This document shows positions 1 through 9,933 of a stretch of 64,000 nt of DNA, in pieces. Under the pieces are notes generated by a model, which did no database searches, was not told the origin of the DNA, and was given only the letters and a program-made list of their open reading frames with translations. The stretch is taken from assembly GCA_028291515.1 (NCBI GenBank), contig JAQGHU010000008.1:1-64000 (forward strand). The letters run 5' to 3'. Position 1 is the first letter of the stretch; each line of letters opens with the position of its first letter. A program made the position numbers and the translations under genes. The DNA comes from Schlesneria sp. (GTDB taxonomy: Bacteria > Planctomycetota > Planctomycetia > Planctomycetales > Planctomycetaceae).

Positions 1-1
1 C

Positions 2-103
2 CAAGGCTACAGCAGCGGCACCGAATTCCGTGACAACATCGATAACTGCGATAATACCTGCGACGTGCAAGGTTTCGATGGCCGTGGCGAATACTCCGAA
101 TGA
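2..103 (+). CDS. C-terminal end of an unidentified protein (5' end outside window)
   Basis: An open frame enters from the left edge and stops at a TGA, giving 33 residues ending in DGRGEYSE. The tail is acidic and holds two cysteines in a C-D-N-T-C arrangement. It is followed by a strong terminator, which supports a real gene end on this strand. The piece is too short to name a family. Confidence 0.5.
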   Translation, partial: QGYSSGTEFRDNIDNCDNTCDVQGFDGRGEYSE

Positions 104-183
104 TTCTGATTCGGTAGTCACTCTCTCTCGCTTTGACCGTTTCTCTGAGTGATCTGACACTCTCCCACTGACGACAAACACAG

Positions 184-230
184 CCGCAGATCTCTTCTCA
201 AAGAGACCTGCGGTTGGTTTGTTTCTTTGT
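184..230 (+). terminator. Rho-independent terminator upstream of ssrA
   Basis: A 13-bp stem (184-196 with 201-213, one G-T wobble) closes a CTCA loop and is followed by a T-rich run. It ends the preceding gene before the tmRNA gene. Confidence 0.8.
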
Positions 231-369
231 CGCTGCGTTCGCTAGAACGCGGGTGATGAAGCTTCACGCGAGACTGCTAATTGTCGATTCCGGTCGCAGG
301 GTTTGACGACCGCACCAGATCGGCTACAGTTGTGTCGTCCGCACAACACGTGCGGACATGACCACTCCC

Positions 370-728
<359 letters not shown>

Positions 729-760
729 TTTTGACACCGGTTGACAACCGGCGACAATTG

Positions 761-803
761 ACGCCAATCCCTTGCAGTGACAAGGGGTTGGGCGTTTTCT
801 CTT
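761..803 (+). terminator. Terminator just inside element A, restoring ssrA termination
   Basis: A stem formed by ACGCCAATCCCTTG and CAAGGGGTTGGGCG (one bulge, one wobble) with a CAGTGA loop is followed by TTTTCTCTTTC. It lies about 30 bp after ssrA and lies within the neighbouring minus-strand gene. The right att copy is also followed by a terminator, at 43529. Confidence 0.7.
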
Positions 804-1114
804 TCTTGGCGTCTTGCCATCCGATGACACCGAATGACACGAAACGCCAGCACAACTGCACCGTGGCTGCAACGATACCCCCGAGACCGATGATCAAGCC
901 AAAGACGAGACCAACTCGAGAGTTTGTGATGTCGGACGATGTGATCTGAGATTCCAGGTGACGCCGATGGTCGGCCTGCTTCTCCGCCATGGCTAGAATC
1001 CGGTTGGCTGAGCCAGGAACAATCCGGTTGTAATCTTCCAAAATCTGGGGTGGCGGAAGCGGTCCTGCAAAGCTGGTCGCAGTGATCAAGTGCCGCGTCT
1101 CCGGTTTAGGAGAT

Positions 1115-1399
1115 TCAGCGTGTTGAAGGCTTGCCGATTCGTTCGCCATAAGCTTCGATCGAACCCCGGAGATCGTCTCCTGTAGCCATCCAATCGCTCA
1201 GGATTGCGGCAGCGTCGACATCGCGAGAAGGGATCAAGCCGCTCGGACTTCTAAGAGTAGTGCCGAGATCCAACACTCGCGACGCTGCCTCCCAAAATGA
1301 TGGGGCTGCCATTAGCGAGTAATTCTTGGATGTCGTGGTCATATTTCTACGATACAACAGCAACTGAAACTCTGCAAATCGAGATCCAGCATCCGTCAC
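1115..1399 (-). CDS. Small hypothetical protein upstream of the DUF2335 gene
   Basis: This 94-residue frame overlaps the start of the DUF2335 gene by 35 bp, as expected for translationally coupled partners. An internal ATG at 1342 would give a 75-residue protein starting MTTTSKNYSL. The second half is a likely helix-turn-helix-sized helical segment (DDLRGSIEAYGERIG) but I recognise no family. The small-upstream/membrane-downstream arrangement could be a two-gene module, which is inference only. Confidence 0.4.
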   Translation of the reverse strand: MTDAGSRFAEFQLLLYRRNMTTTSKNYSLMAAPSFWEAASRVLDLGTTLRSPSGLIPSRDVDAAAILSDWMATGDDLRGSIEAYGERIGKPSTR

Positions 1400-1519
1400 G
1401 TGTAATAACGCTGTTCGAACGCATGACCGTCAGTCGCGTTCTCCAAGCTCAAAACAATTGGATCGGACGACTTCGTCATTGGCCATGTCTCTCCTGCCTC
1501 TATAGGCGTGCGCCATGAC

Positions 1520-3100
1520 TTAGCGTGGGAATCTCAACTTGAAGGCTTCCCGCAGTAATCGCCTCACGACCCGTCGGTAACTATCAATGTCCGCATCGGA
1601 AATCCCGCTCGCCGCTCTCTTATGAATGAGATCACACCTAAGTTTGTAGAAGTAGCCCATCTTCTTCCAATACGCCGGATCGAATTGCAGATGCTTTTCA
1701 GCTTCCTTGTGAACGTCGACGCGATTCTTGAACAGATTTGCAAGCCTGTCGTCACTCATTGGCTGACTGATTTCATTAGCTAGGTAGTCCTTCAACGCAA
1801 TTTCCACGGTGCTATCAAGAATAATCAAGGACAAGCGGTTGCTTTGCTCAAAGTGCTTTTGCTTAGCGAGGATTTCCTCAGCAACAACTGCTTCATAAAG
1901 TCCGCGAACCCAGGGCTTCTCCTCTGCAACTTTTTCATTGAGCTCAAACACGGCATCTTTGAAGTTCTTTCGACTCTTCGGAATATCTGGAAGCCGACTT
2001 GGTTTTATCGATTCAGTCTTCGCCAAGTGCTCCGCAACAATTGCTCCGGTCGCATAGGGCTGAACCGCTGATTCAAAATCTGCCGCCAACCTGCGACTGA
2101 TTGCCGCGTAATTCTTCACGACCTGAATGATATCACCCTTAATTGCCTGGAACACGACATGGTTGAAATTAATCCGGTTCTTGCTGCTGTTCCAAGGCAT
2201 GTCTTTTGAAGGACCTGTTAGACTGACGATCACTCGCGCCAAAGAGGATCTATGGTGCGGAACTCCTGCGAGCCCCGACATGTATCCAAGTTCTGCATCC
2301 TTTGCTGCCCGTGCGATGAGGCGGCCATTGCAGTAGATATAGACTCCGTACTCTGAGGCGTCCGAATCCCGTTCACAAATCAGACCGCCGGTGATTTCGA
2401 AATGAATCTTTCCACCCGTGTTCTCCAGGCTGAGTGTTTTGGAGAACTGTGTCGGCGCACATCCCGGTGGGTACGCCCATGTGTCGAATGTGTGTGCCAT
2501 TATTGCACCGGAATTGAGTTGCAGAACAATCCCCCGATCTTCAACGAAATGTGCGTAGGTCATAGAGAGATGCTTTTGAAGGCGGCCAAGATCCAGCCCA
2601 TCTATTCGAAAACGCAATCGTGACAAATGAATCTCAGTTGTACTTGGTGGCAGCTTGTCCGCAACAATCGTATATGGAAGGTCCCAGCTTTCGGAGGTCA
2701 GCCACTCATCGTCGTATACCAGACGATACGTTCCCTGCGTTTGAAAACGCGTAGTAATCTGAACATGCTGAGCCAAAGCGACTACTGCGCGCTTGCTCCC
2801 GACACCGAAAACGCCAATTGTCGTTGAATCTCCAGTAGTGGAACTTTCGCCAGGGCTGATAAGCTTCCGAAGCTCAGACTCCTTAACCCCACCTGAATTA
2901 TCCGAGATTACAATTGCCTGCTGATCGACATCGATCTTCACATCAATGTGGAGCGAGTGATGTTTCCTTGGAGATATCCACGAATCGATGGCGTTATCTA
3001 TGAGTTCGCAGATCGCTGTCTCCAACCCATAGTCCGCGATAATTGATCGGTAGGTACGCTTGCTTGGAGTTGCATCAATCTGGCGAAGCGATTGGCTCAT
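1520..3100 (-). CDS. GHKL (Hsp90/MORC-like) ATPase with a C-terminal HEPN-type domain
   Basis: The N-terminal half is a GHKL ATPase. The N-box ELIDNAIDS lies at residues 32-40, the G1 motif ISDNSGG at 65-71 and the G2 loop GVFGVGSK at 96-103. The middle (about 110-330) fits the transducer region of MORC/Hsp90-like proteins. The last 120 residues are helical and contain RCDLIH (R488 to H493), which matches the R-x4-6-H motif of HEPN ribonucleases. Such fusions suggest a nucleotide-gated RNase used in phage defence or abortive infection. No methylase or toxin partner is adjacent. It stands alone on the minus strand, divergent from the DUF932 gene. The ATPase assignment is clear, while the HEPN call rests on the motif and on helix pattern. 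Confidence 0.75.
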   Translation of the reverse strand: MSQSLRQIDATPSKRTYRSIIADYGLETAICELIDNAIDSWISPRKHHSLHIDVKIDVDQQAIVISDNSGGVKESELRKLISPGESSTTGDSTTIGVFGVGSKRAVVALAQHVQITTRFQTQGTYRLVYDDEWLTSESWDLPYTIVADKLPPSTTEIHLSRLRFRIDGLDLGRLQKHLSMTYAHFVEDRGIVLQLNSGAIMAHTFDTWAYPPGCAPTQFSKTLSLENTGGKIHFEITGGLICERDSDASEYGVYIYCNGRLIARAAKDAELGYMSGLAGVPHHRSSLARVIVSLTGPSKDMPWNSSKNRINFNHVVFQAIKGDIIQVVKNYAAISRRLAADFESAVQPYATGAIVAEHLAKTESIKPSRLPDIPKSRKNFKDAVFELNEKVAEEKPWVRGLYEAVVAEEILAKQKHFEQSNRLSLIILDSTVEIALKDYLANEISQPMSDDRLANLFKNRVDVHKEAEKHLQFDPAYWKKMGYFYKLRCDLIHKRAASGISDADIDSYRRVVRRLLREAFKLRFPR

Positions 3101-3345
3101 TGTGCGGTACCTTTGAAAACCTTGCTCCTAACCAGGCGGTATCCTAACAGATGGATTCATCTATCACCATTCGCAGCGATCCTAATGGTTGGCGCGAGGC
3201 TGTGCTGAATCGCCTGCAATGTGCAAGTTCTCTCGTTATAGACTTCCTATTTGACTAGATGGCGGAAGTCGCGCTACGGTGAACTGAGTGGCTCTTTTGA
3301 CAACTTGATTGTCCATTCTTCCCTTTCACTGAGGAGGCGATTCCC

Positions 3346-4371
3346 ATGTCGAATCTTGTCCATGCTCACAGCGAATTGTTTCGCCGTTCGCCTGATGAAT
3401 GTTTTGCAAGTTTGCCAGAATTGGTTCAACACTGCCGTGCACAAAAGTACGCATCATCGGATCGTTGGCAACTGCCGCAGGCCCTGCTCCCCACCGCCAG
3501 AGATGATCAGTTATCATTAGACGTTGGTACTGACGGGGCGTTCCTGATGAACGATTGGAGCTTCAGTCAGCTTTGCGGTCTCGCGGCCGTGAACAAGGAG
3601 ACTGTCAACAGGCTTTCACCGGCCACCGCAACTCAGGTTTTCCGCGAAACGCTGCCGAGAAGCACGAAGCCACTCCAATTGCTCACCACTGGTGATTCCG
3701 TCCGATCAATTCACGGCGCCAGTTACACGCGACTTTGGAACACAGAACTCTTGGAAGTAATTCAAGAATTTGCGACGGACTTTCAGCCTCCTCAGAAAGC
3801 CGCTACCGGTGGAACCGGTTTATATGCCGGAGAGCAGGATATTTTCTGCTTTATGATCGATCCCACCGGATGGGCCGAAATTGGCGGGGAAGCCTTTGCC
3901 CCAGGATTCTTTGTTTGGAATAGCGAAGTGGGCAAACGGTCGGTTGGAATCTCGACATTCTGGTTTCAGGCCGTTTGCGCGAACCACATTGTGTGGGATG
4001 CAGTAGAAGTCACCGAATTCTCGCGGAAGCACACGGCAAACGTGCGTGACGGGTTGATTCGAATTCGCGAAACTCTCAGTCGCTTGGTTCAGCTACGAGA
4101 TCAGCGGCGAGATGGCTTCGTTCGCATGATGCAGAAAGCTGTTGAATCCACGCTCGGCAGCGATGCCGAGGAGGCCATGAAGATCTTGACCAAGTTGGGC
4201 ATCAACCGCAGCTTGGCCAAGGAAGCGTTGAAGATCGCGGAGCAAAAGGGACGCTTTACGATCTTCGCTCTGGTGGATGCACTGACACGGTTGGCTGGCC
4301 AACTGACGTATGCCGGCGACCGCATTGAGGCAGATCGCCAAGCGGCCGCGTTGCTGGCCTTGGCTGTATAG
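3346..4371 (+). CDS. DUF932 (phage/plasmid-like) protein
   Basis: The 341-residue protein matches the DUF932 family, recognisable by the region around SIHGASYTRLWN and by later IGGEAFAPGFFVWNSEVGKRSVGIS-type strands. Members are common on plasmids and phages and have no settled biochemical role; a link to DNA replication or repair has been suggested. An AGGAGG ribosome site lies 9 bases before the ATG, which fixes the start. The C-terminal third is helical and Ala/Arg-rich. The gene sits between the GHKL and STAND genes and is transcribed away from the first and towards the second. Confidence 0.8.
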   Translation: MSNLVHAHSELFRRSPDECFASLPELVQHCRAQKYASSDRWQLPQALLPTARDDQLSLDVGTDGAFLMNDWSFSQLCGLAAVNKETVNRLSPATATQVFRETLPRSTKPLQLLTTGDSVRSIHGASYTRLWNTELLEVIQEFATDFQPPQKAATGGTGLYAGEQDIFCFMIDPTGWAEIGGEAFAPGFFVWNSEVGKRSVGISTFWFQAVCANHIVWDAVEVTEFSRKHTANVRDGLIRIRETLSRLVQLRDQRRDGFVRMMQKAVESTLGSDAEEAMKILTKLGINRSLAKEALKIAEQKGRFTIFALVDALTRLAGQLTYAGDRIEADRQAAALLALAV

Positions 4372-4564
4372 AGCTACTTTTGACGATCAGCCAAACACGG
4401 CACGCGAAGAGTGTCGCATGGGAATGTGCCGGGCTGACCTTGGGTTCCGGAAGCTCGGCGGTTCGCGACGGCAGCAACGCCGTTGGGATTCGTCCCGACC
4501 TCACGCGATCTCCGACGGACCCTCGCCTCTTCGCGTGTCTATTTACAAAGTTCTTGAACTCTCT

Positions 4565-4592
4565 GCCGAACCTGATGGTTCGGCTTTTTCTT
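4565..4592 (+). terminator. Terminator after the DUF932 gene
   Basis: A perfect 8-bp stem, GCCGAACC and GGTTCGGC with a TGAT loop, is followed by TTTTTCTTTC. It lies between two convergent genes. Confidence 0.85.
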
Positions 4593-4652
4593 TCAACTGC
4601 GGTGGAAGCAGAATTAATCGCAAGTAACTGCTTCCGAATCTGGACTTGCCTC

Positions 4653-7600
4653 TCATTGCTTCGTGGTAGTCGAAAGTGGAGTCACGAAGTCATCGCGCAT
4701 TCGGTATGCGGAGGACGAACCGCACTCGACAAGTACGTCCAGTAGGTACAGTACAGATTCCTTCAGCGTTGCGACGCTCTTTAATTCGATTGGTCGGCCG
4801 TAGATGTAACGGCGCAAGAGTGATTCCAACATGAAAACCGTATTAGACATGCGCAGCATGTCAGGTGCACTACCTGACCGCAGTCTTTCGGCAACTCGAC
4901 AAAATGCCATTGGCAAACACGTTTCGCCGATGTGGTAGAGAAATCGTACATAGTTGTCCACGACGAAAGAACAAGGTGGTAACTCTCCAAACAAAGAGTG
5001 CAACCGATGCGCGTGCTCTCCTTGCGCTGCGCCGTCGAGCCCCTGCCAATGACGAATCCCCCTTGGCCAGTAACTCGCAAGAAAGATTGCGCGAAGTACT
5101 TCATGGCCTGCAGAATGCCGATCCTCAATTCTTGCGAGCCACGATGCCATTTTGATTCGATCTGCGAATAGCTGCCAGACAGGCCACAAGCGGCCATTGG
5201 ACGAGGAAGCATCTTCCGACGCAACTATCCCTTCAATAGTGCTTGCAACCTCACGTGGATGACGATCAATGGCATCTAGAATTGGTTTCAGAATCTCTGA
5301 TGCCGACTCTAGGTTCACCCGAAGCACAAAATCATTCACCTGAAACGTAAGTGCCAATTCCGTCTTGCTTGAGTGGTCCCGACGCTTTTTGTGTCTGTGT
5401 TCGCCACGATCCTGATCATCCCACCACTGCACGAGTACCGCTGCCGTGCGACAAAAGGCCGCAACTGACTCGGGATGGCTTTCTGCATACTTCAATATCA
5501 ACAGGATTCTGTGATTCGCGTCAGATCCAATCCAATCAGATAGCTCCAAGCTTCCATATGCATCACCCAGTGCTTCAGAGAAAAAATGCTTTCGAATCTG
5601 CGCTGCAGCATGAAACTCGATCTCGGCCAATTGCATTTGTTCAGCAAAAGGCCGCTTCTGTTCTTTTTTCCACACGGACTGGACCAAATCTGCTTCAAAT
5701 GCCAGTGCAGAGACACATCGACGGGCCAAGTTGTAGTTGTCCGCACAGAGGTGACGACCGGCCCCATTACTCGCACAACTACGAACTTCGCAATTAGGGT
5801 GGGTCAATGCCAAGACAAAAGCATTTCGGACACGAGTACGGAGCGAGTCGGTCATTGGTCTATCCACCAATGAAGATACGACCCACGCGCAAGGTCTGTC
5901 GCCACGCATGGAATTGATTTGGATTCGATCCAACTCATTCCACATATTGGCGGTCTGCTCAATCGCCTCGCACACTTTCTCAACGCACCAACAGCTTTCC
6001 TGGCTTGAAAGCTCAGCAAAGTGATCTCTTACACATATCGCGGCAACAAATTCGGGGCCACTACGCGCAAATCGCATGGCCTGCGACTTGGTCCTAATTT
6101 TTTGTGCCTGTTGCAATCGCGATTTCCATTCCCTAGGATCGTAGGGATGTCCACCCGCTCCCTCGAATACCTTGACGCCCCACATTTGCGACCCAACCTG
6201 CTGCTCAATTTCAGCTTGTTGAAGCGCTGCTTCATCGGACATCGCCTGAATATCTGAATCTTGCAGCTCCATCTCAAGACGGAGCATCTTACTACCGTCA
6301 GCGGCGCTGTCTGACTTTGGCACTTCGACGATTTCGCCTGTGCGGTAGCCACGAAGATCCATACGTCGAAGCGCCAGCAACCAGATTCGATCGTCTTCAG
6401 TTCGGCTTTCACTTGGCGGAACGGCTTCGACGTGGCGATCTATGATGGCCTGGGCTGTTGCAGCGTGTTCGCCCAGTTGCAGATTTAAGATTGCTGCTTC
6501 CAAATCGCGAGACCGATGTTCCCAGCGGGCAGCTTCCCGGCGTTCTCGATCATGCAACTTGTGATCCGAGGACGACATCGCTTCATTCAACATCACTGGA
6601 CAACGCGATTCATCAGCCATGCGCTGTCGGTCAAGTTGAATGCAGTCTCGCGATCGGAGCAATGTTAGAAGTGTTTCTGGGCAGGCATGCGGGAATGCGG
6701 TCGCAAGACTTGCCGCAATGGCCGTGAGAGCGGCTGACTTCGAGGATCGAAGCAGTGTGCCGAGCAGACCGTCCAGTAGTTCGACGTCGGTCACTGCAAC
6801 TTCGATCAAACGGCGTTCCAATGCCATTAGGGCTGACTGCAGTGGATCTGGGCCGACAGCCGTACCACGATATAGATTCCATAGTCGGCTATTGGCCCAT
6901 TGCTCTTGGAATGTCTGATCTCCAAAGTCCAACTGAATCTTGGCCGGAGGCTCAACATGTTGGATTCTGATTCGCTCGCTGCCGTACCATTCGGCGCTGT
7001 GGTTCGCAACCTCGATGATGAAGTTCATCCCCAACTTCAAATGATGGCGAAGCAAGAAGAAGTATGGTCCCTGGTAAGCGCTGGCCGGAAAGTCGTCAAA
7101 CTCCACGGTTGGCTGGAATCCAAAGCCAACCACAAGCTCACTTGAATATCCGAAGCCGCGCGAATTCCGGAACTCTTCATCAGTCATGAGCAGAGTTGCT
7201 TTGGTCACTGCAATGACCTCATGTGGGAAGTCACGACAAGCTGCATTGCCTTCTATCCCCGAAAGTATCAACTCTCGAAACTCTTCCTCGATCCCCTTGA
7301 CATCTTGTGACATTACGCCATTCACTTCGCCCAACAACAATCGAAATCTCACTTCGTCACATTTGGGAAGAGAGGCAATAATGGATAAGACCTCCCTTCT
7401 GTTTTCTTCTTCGCGATACCCTTCGAATTGCGCCAAGAGCCAGTACGAAATAGCGATCGTTGCTTCAGAGCCCGTGGGATATGGTGTTCGCCAGGAGACT
7501 CCTCGGGCCATGCCCTTCACAAGACCCAGCAATAACCCTGACTCTTCCGATGCAAAGCAGGAAAGTCGGTCACTGATAAGCTGCAAAATGCATTGCCATG

Positions 7601-9755
7601 ATTCGCCCGCAGGAACCTGAATTTCGAGGTCAGTCCCCATTCCACCCTCAAACCACGGAGGGATAGCAACGCAACCTACGCGCAACAAATGAATCATCCG
7701 CTTCAACAAAACCTTGTCGTTGCCGAACAAGACGTCGACGTGACGCCGAATGAAATCTTGTGCACAGCCTGAGCAAAGGAGAGAGACGAGAGTATCGTCG
7801 CGGAACTGAGCTGATACAGACTCTTGTATGAGCGCCTCTGTGAACAAGGCATCGGCAGATTCAGGAACGCGCTCGACAAGTTCGCCCAACCATTTTCGAA
7901 ATCCCCGTCGAATCGCAGGGAAGCCTCCGAGCGCCTCCGACAGCTTTAACAAGTCGTCGCCAGCAAGTGCATGCTGTTCGTCGATCCACTGCAGAATCGC
8001 CCAATCTTCTAGGACATCGTGTGCAGGTGCTATCAACTTATCTGTCCGCGTAGAAGTCATTATCAAAGAATCGCTTGTGAGCTTGTCGACGGCAACGTCG
8101 TCCATGCCGTCGCGCGGCACGTACGGTGCTAAAGACTTTGCTCGACGAAGTGCAATCTCCACGAATACCTCTTGTCGTCGACGGGGCATCCCGTCGGCCA
8201 TGTGCGAGTTCGCTCGAATAACCTCCGCCCAGAACTTGGCACGAAACGCGATTTCGTTTTCCGGCAGCGAGTGATCAAGTGGCCAAGGCATTTGCGTTGC
8301 CTTGTCCAGCATATAGGGATTACTCAGGAGTCTGCGGAGCCGAATGTTGGCCAACGGTTGCGCGACTTCTGGGCAAGCCACGGCAACTTGATTCAGTTCC
8401 AATTCGTCCAAAGGCGAAATAGACACGCAAGTATGATTACTTGTCGCAAACTGCAATAACGATGACCGTACTAAATCTGCCGAATAGTCACGACAAGTCA
8501 TGATCACTCGCCAGCTGGCATCATGGGCGATCAATGAAAGCAAGTCTGCGAAGGCATCGCGAGTCGTTGCCTCCAAGAGCCGCTCGATGCTTTCGACCAA
8601 AAGCAGTTTTATTGGCTGGGCACTCAGAATGGCACCAAGTGTAACGCCATTGAGGCCAACTTGAGCGGCGTTCAATGTTTGATCCAGATGTGCCACTGCA
8701 AATTCTTCGGCACGGAATGCAAACGTGAAGTAATCCTTAGATGCTAAATCGAGGACTCTCTTTGCGATGCCCGATTTCCCACTCCCAGCACTCCCTGAAA
8801 TCAATACGATGGACGACTCTTGGAGACGTTCAAGAACTGACTGCACGACGTTTCGGCGATCCAGTTCGATTCGCAAGCCAATTGTTGTTCGAATCCCATC
8901 AAGTATTAGCTTGGAATGCTCTCGCAGACGACTGAGGAGATTCTGCTCCCTCGTTGCAACTGGCGAATGGCGGGCACGAAGCTCCGGTGAGAAGTCGTCC
9001 CGTCGATACGCTTTGGCTTCGGGCTTTCCTTCGCCAACTTCACGCAAAAGCTCATTCCAAGTAGCGTCGGCCGCGGCGAGAGGGGCGTCGCTGGCTGTGT
9101 ATGCCAGAAGCGATTTGATCTGTGCTTCTGATTGGCGAGTCGTCGTGTTCAAATCGAGGCTCAGCACATGCAATAGTCGGAGAAATGCCCAAATCTCCGT
9201 CTGGTCGCCTCTTCTAGCATCTCTACTTTCGATGATCTTGGCGACTTCATGGAAATGACTCACCGCCTTCGAATGAACCAGACCCTTTGTGCTGAGTCGG
9301 TTTGCAAATTCTTCTGACGAACGAGAAGTTCGAGCACAATCCAGCAGACCACCGAAGTGGCGCAACAGCACTTCTGTACCACGCAGCGTAATGATCGCGA
9401 ATCGGTCTTTACTTCGATCGAACAATTCACCGTTCTTGAAATCGTGCCACGCGTCGGTCATCAACTTCGAGAACTCGGGATCGGACGCGCTCACGGTAAT
9501 TGACTGCTTGACCTGGCAAACAAGTTTTCTCTTCTCTCCGAGACCATTCTCCCCGATAAGCAAGATGTCGTCCGTCTTCCAATTCAGACGCTCGGTCTGA
9601 AAATGGACCTCTGCCAATGTGCAGTCGGTCAATATCGGGGGTATAGCACGCATAAGCAGCCATGCCAAAAATGCTGCTCCGACATGCTGCTCGAAGTGCG
9701 TTCCTCCCCCGCCGGTCGAATTAGGACTCGAAACATGCAATGGCTGTCGGTCCAT
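4653..9755 (-). CDS. Avs-like STAND ATPase with N-terminal Cap4/Mrr-like nuclease
   Basis: The 1,700-residue protein has the order nuclease, STAND ATPase, long C-terminal sensor. Residues about 18-110 look like a PD-(D/E)XK dsDNA nuclease of the Cap4 type: FE at 21-22, TDD at 61-63 and QVK at 81-83. The ATPase shows a P-loop GSAGSGKS (321-328), a Walker B-like LLLVESIERLL, and the sensor TCRD. A winged-helix segment with HDVLEDWAIL follows near residue 590. The remaining 1,100 residues are helical, as in the sensor arms of antiviral STAND proteins that recognise phage terminase or portal. The open frame extends 98 codons further upstream, but the domain begins at ATG 9755 and the extension would overlap the divergent primase gene. 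No small partner gene is visible. Family membership is likely; the phage trigger is unknown. Confidence 0.8.
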   Translation of the reverse strand: MDRQPLHVSSPNSTGGGGTHFEQHVGAAFLAWLLMRAIPPILTDCTLAEVHFQTERLNWKTDDILLIGENGLGEKRKLVCQVKQSITVSASDPEFSKLMTDAWHDFKNGELFDRSKDRFAIITLRGTEVLLRHFGGLLDCARTSRSSEEFANRLSTKGLVHSKAVSHFHEVAKIIESRDARRGDQTEIWAFLRLLHVLSLDLNTTTRQSEAQIKSLLAYTASDAPLAAADATWNELLREVGEGKPEAKAYRRDDFSPELRARHSPVATREQNLLSRLREHSKLILDGIRTTIGLRIELDRRNVVQSVLERLQESSIVLISGSAGSGKSGIAKRVLDLASKDYFTFAFRAEEFAVAHLDQTLNAAQVGLNGVTLGAILSAQPIKLLLVESIERLLEATTRDAFADLLSLIAHDASWRVIMTCRDYSADLVRSSLLQFATSNHTCVSISPLDELELNQVAVACPEVAQPLANIRLRRLLSNPYMLDKATQMPWPLDHSLPENEIAFRAKFWAEVIRANSHMADGMPRRRQEVFVEIALRRAKSLAPYVPRDGMDDVAVDKLTSDSLIMTSTRTDKLIAPAHDVLEDWAILQWIDEQHALAGDDLLKLSEALGGFPAIRRGFRKWLGELVERVPESADALFTEALIQESVSAQFRDDTLVSLLCSGCAQDFIRRHVDVLFGNDKVLLKRMIHLLRVGCVAIPPWFEGGMGTDLEIQVPAGESWQCILQLISDRLSCFASEESGLLLGLVKGMARGVSWRTPYPTGSEATIAISYWLLAQFEGYREEENRREVLSIIASLPKCDEVRFRLLLGEVNGVMSQDVKGIEEEFRELILSGIEGNAACRDFPHEVIAVTKATLLMTDEEFRNSRGFGYSSELVVGFGFQPTVEFDDFPASAYQGPYFFLLRHHLKLGMNFIIEVANHSAEWYGSERIRIQHVEPPAKIQLDFGDQTFQEQWANSRLWNLYRGTAVGPDPLQSALMALERRLIEVAVTDVELLDGLLGTLLRSSKSAALTAIAASLATAFPHACPETLLTLLRSRDCIQLDRQRMADESRCPVMLNEAMSSSDHKLHDRERREAARWEHRSRDLEAAILNLQLGEHAATAQAIIDRHVEAVPPSESRTEDDRIWLLALRRMDLRGYRTGEIVEVPKSDSAADGSKMLRLEMELQDSDIQAMSDEAALQQAEIEQQVGSQMWGVKVFEGAGGHPYDPREWKSRLQQAQKIRTKSQAMRFARSGPEFVAAICVRDHFAELSSQESCWCVEKVCEAIEQTANMWNELDRIQINSMRGDRPCAWVVSSLVDRPMTDSLRTRVRNAFVLALTHPNCEVRSCASNGAGRHLCADNYNLARRCVSALAFEADLVQSVWKKEQKRPFAEQMQLAEIEFHAAAQIRKHFFSEALGDAYGSLELSDWIGSDANHRILLILKYAESHPESVAAFCRTAAVLVQWWDDQDRGEHRHKKRRDHSSKTELALTFQVNDFVLRVNLESASEILKPILDAIDRHPREVASTIEGIVASEDASSSNGRLWPVWQLFADRIKMASWLARIEDRHSAGHEVLRAIFLASYWPRGIRHWQGLDGAAQGEHAHRLHSLFGELPPCSFVVDNYVRFLYHIGETCLPMAFCRVAERLRSGSAPDMLRMSNTVFMLESLLRRYIYGRPIELKSVATLKESVLYLLDVLVECGSSSAYRMRDDFVTPLSTTTKQ

Positions 9756-9933
9756 TTGGATTCCGATGAACTGCTGGGAAAGGTTCAAGAACTCAGATAA
9801 CTGAATCGACACATGCGATTTTCGCAATCCATTAATACGCGAAAATGGTTGTCTTTCGACGGCGAGCGGCAACGGGTGTAGGGTGGAAATAGTGTTCTTT
9901 CCATTCTCAGTTCCCCAACTCAGGAGCCGTTCC

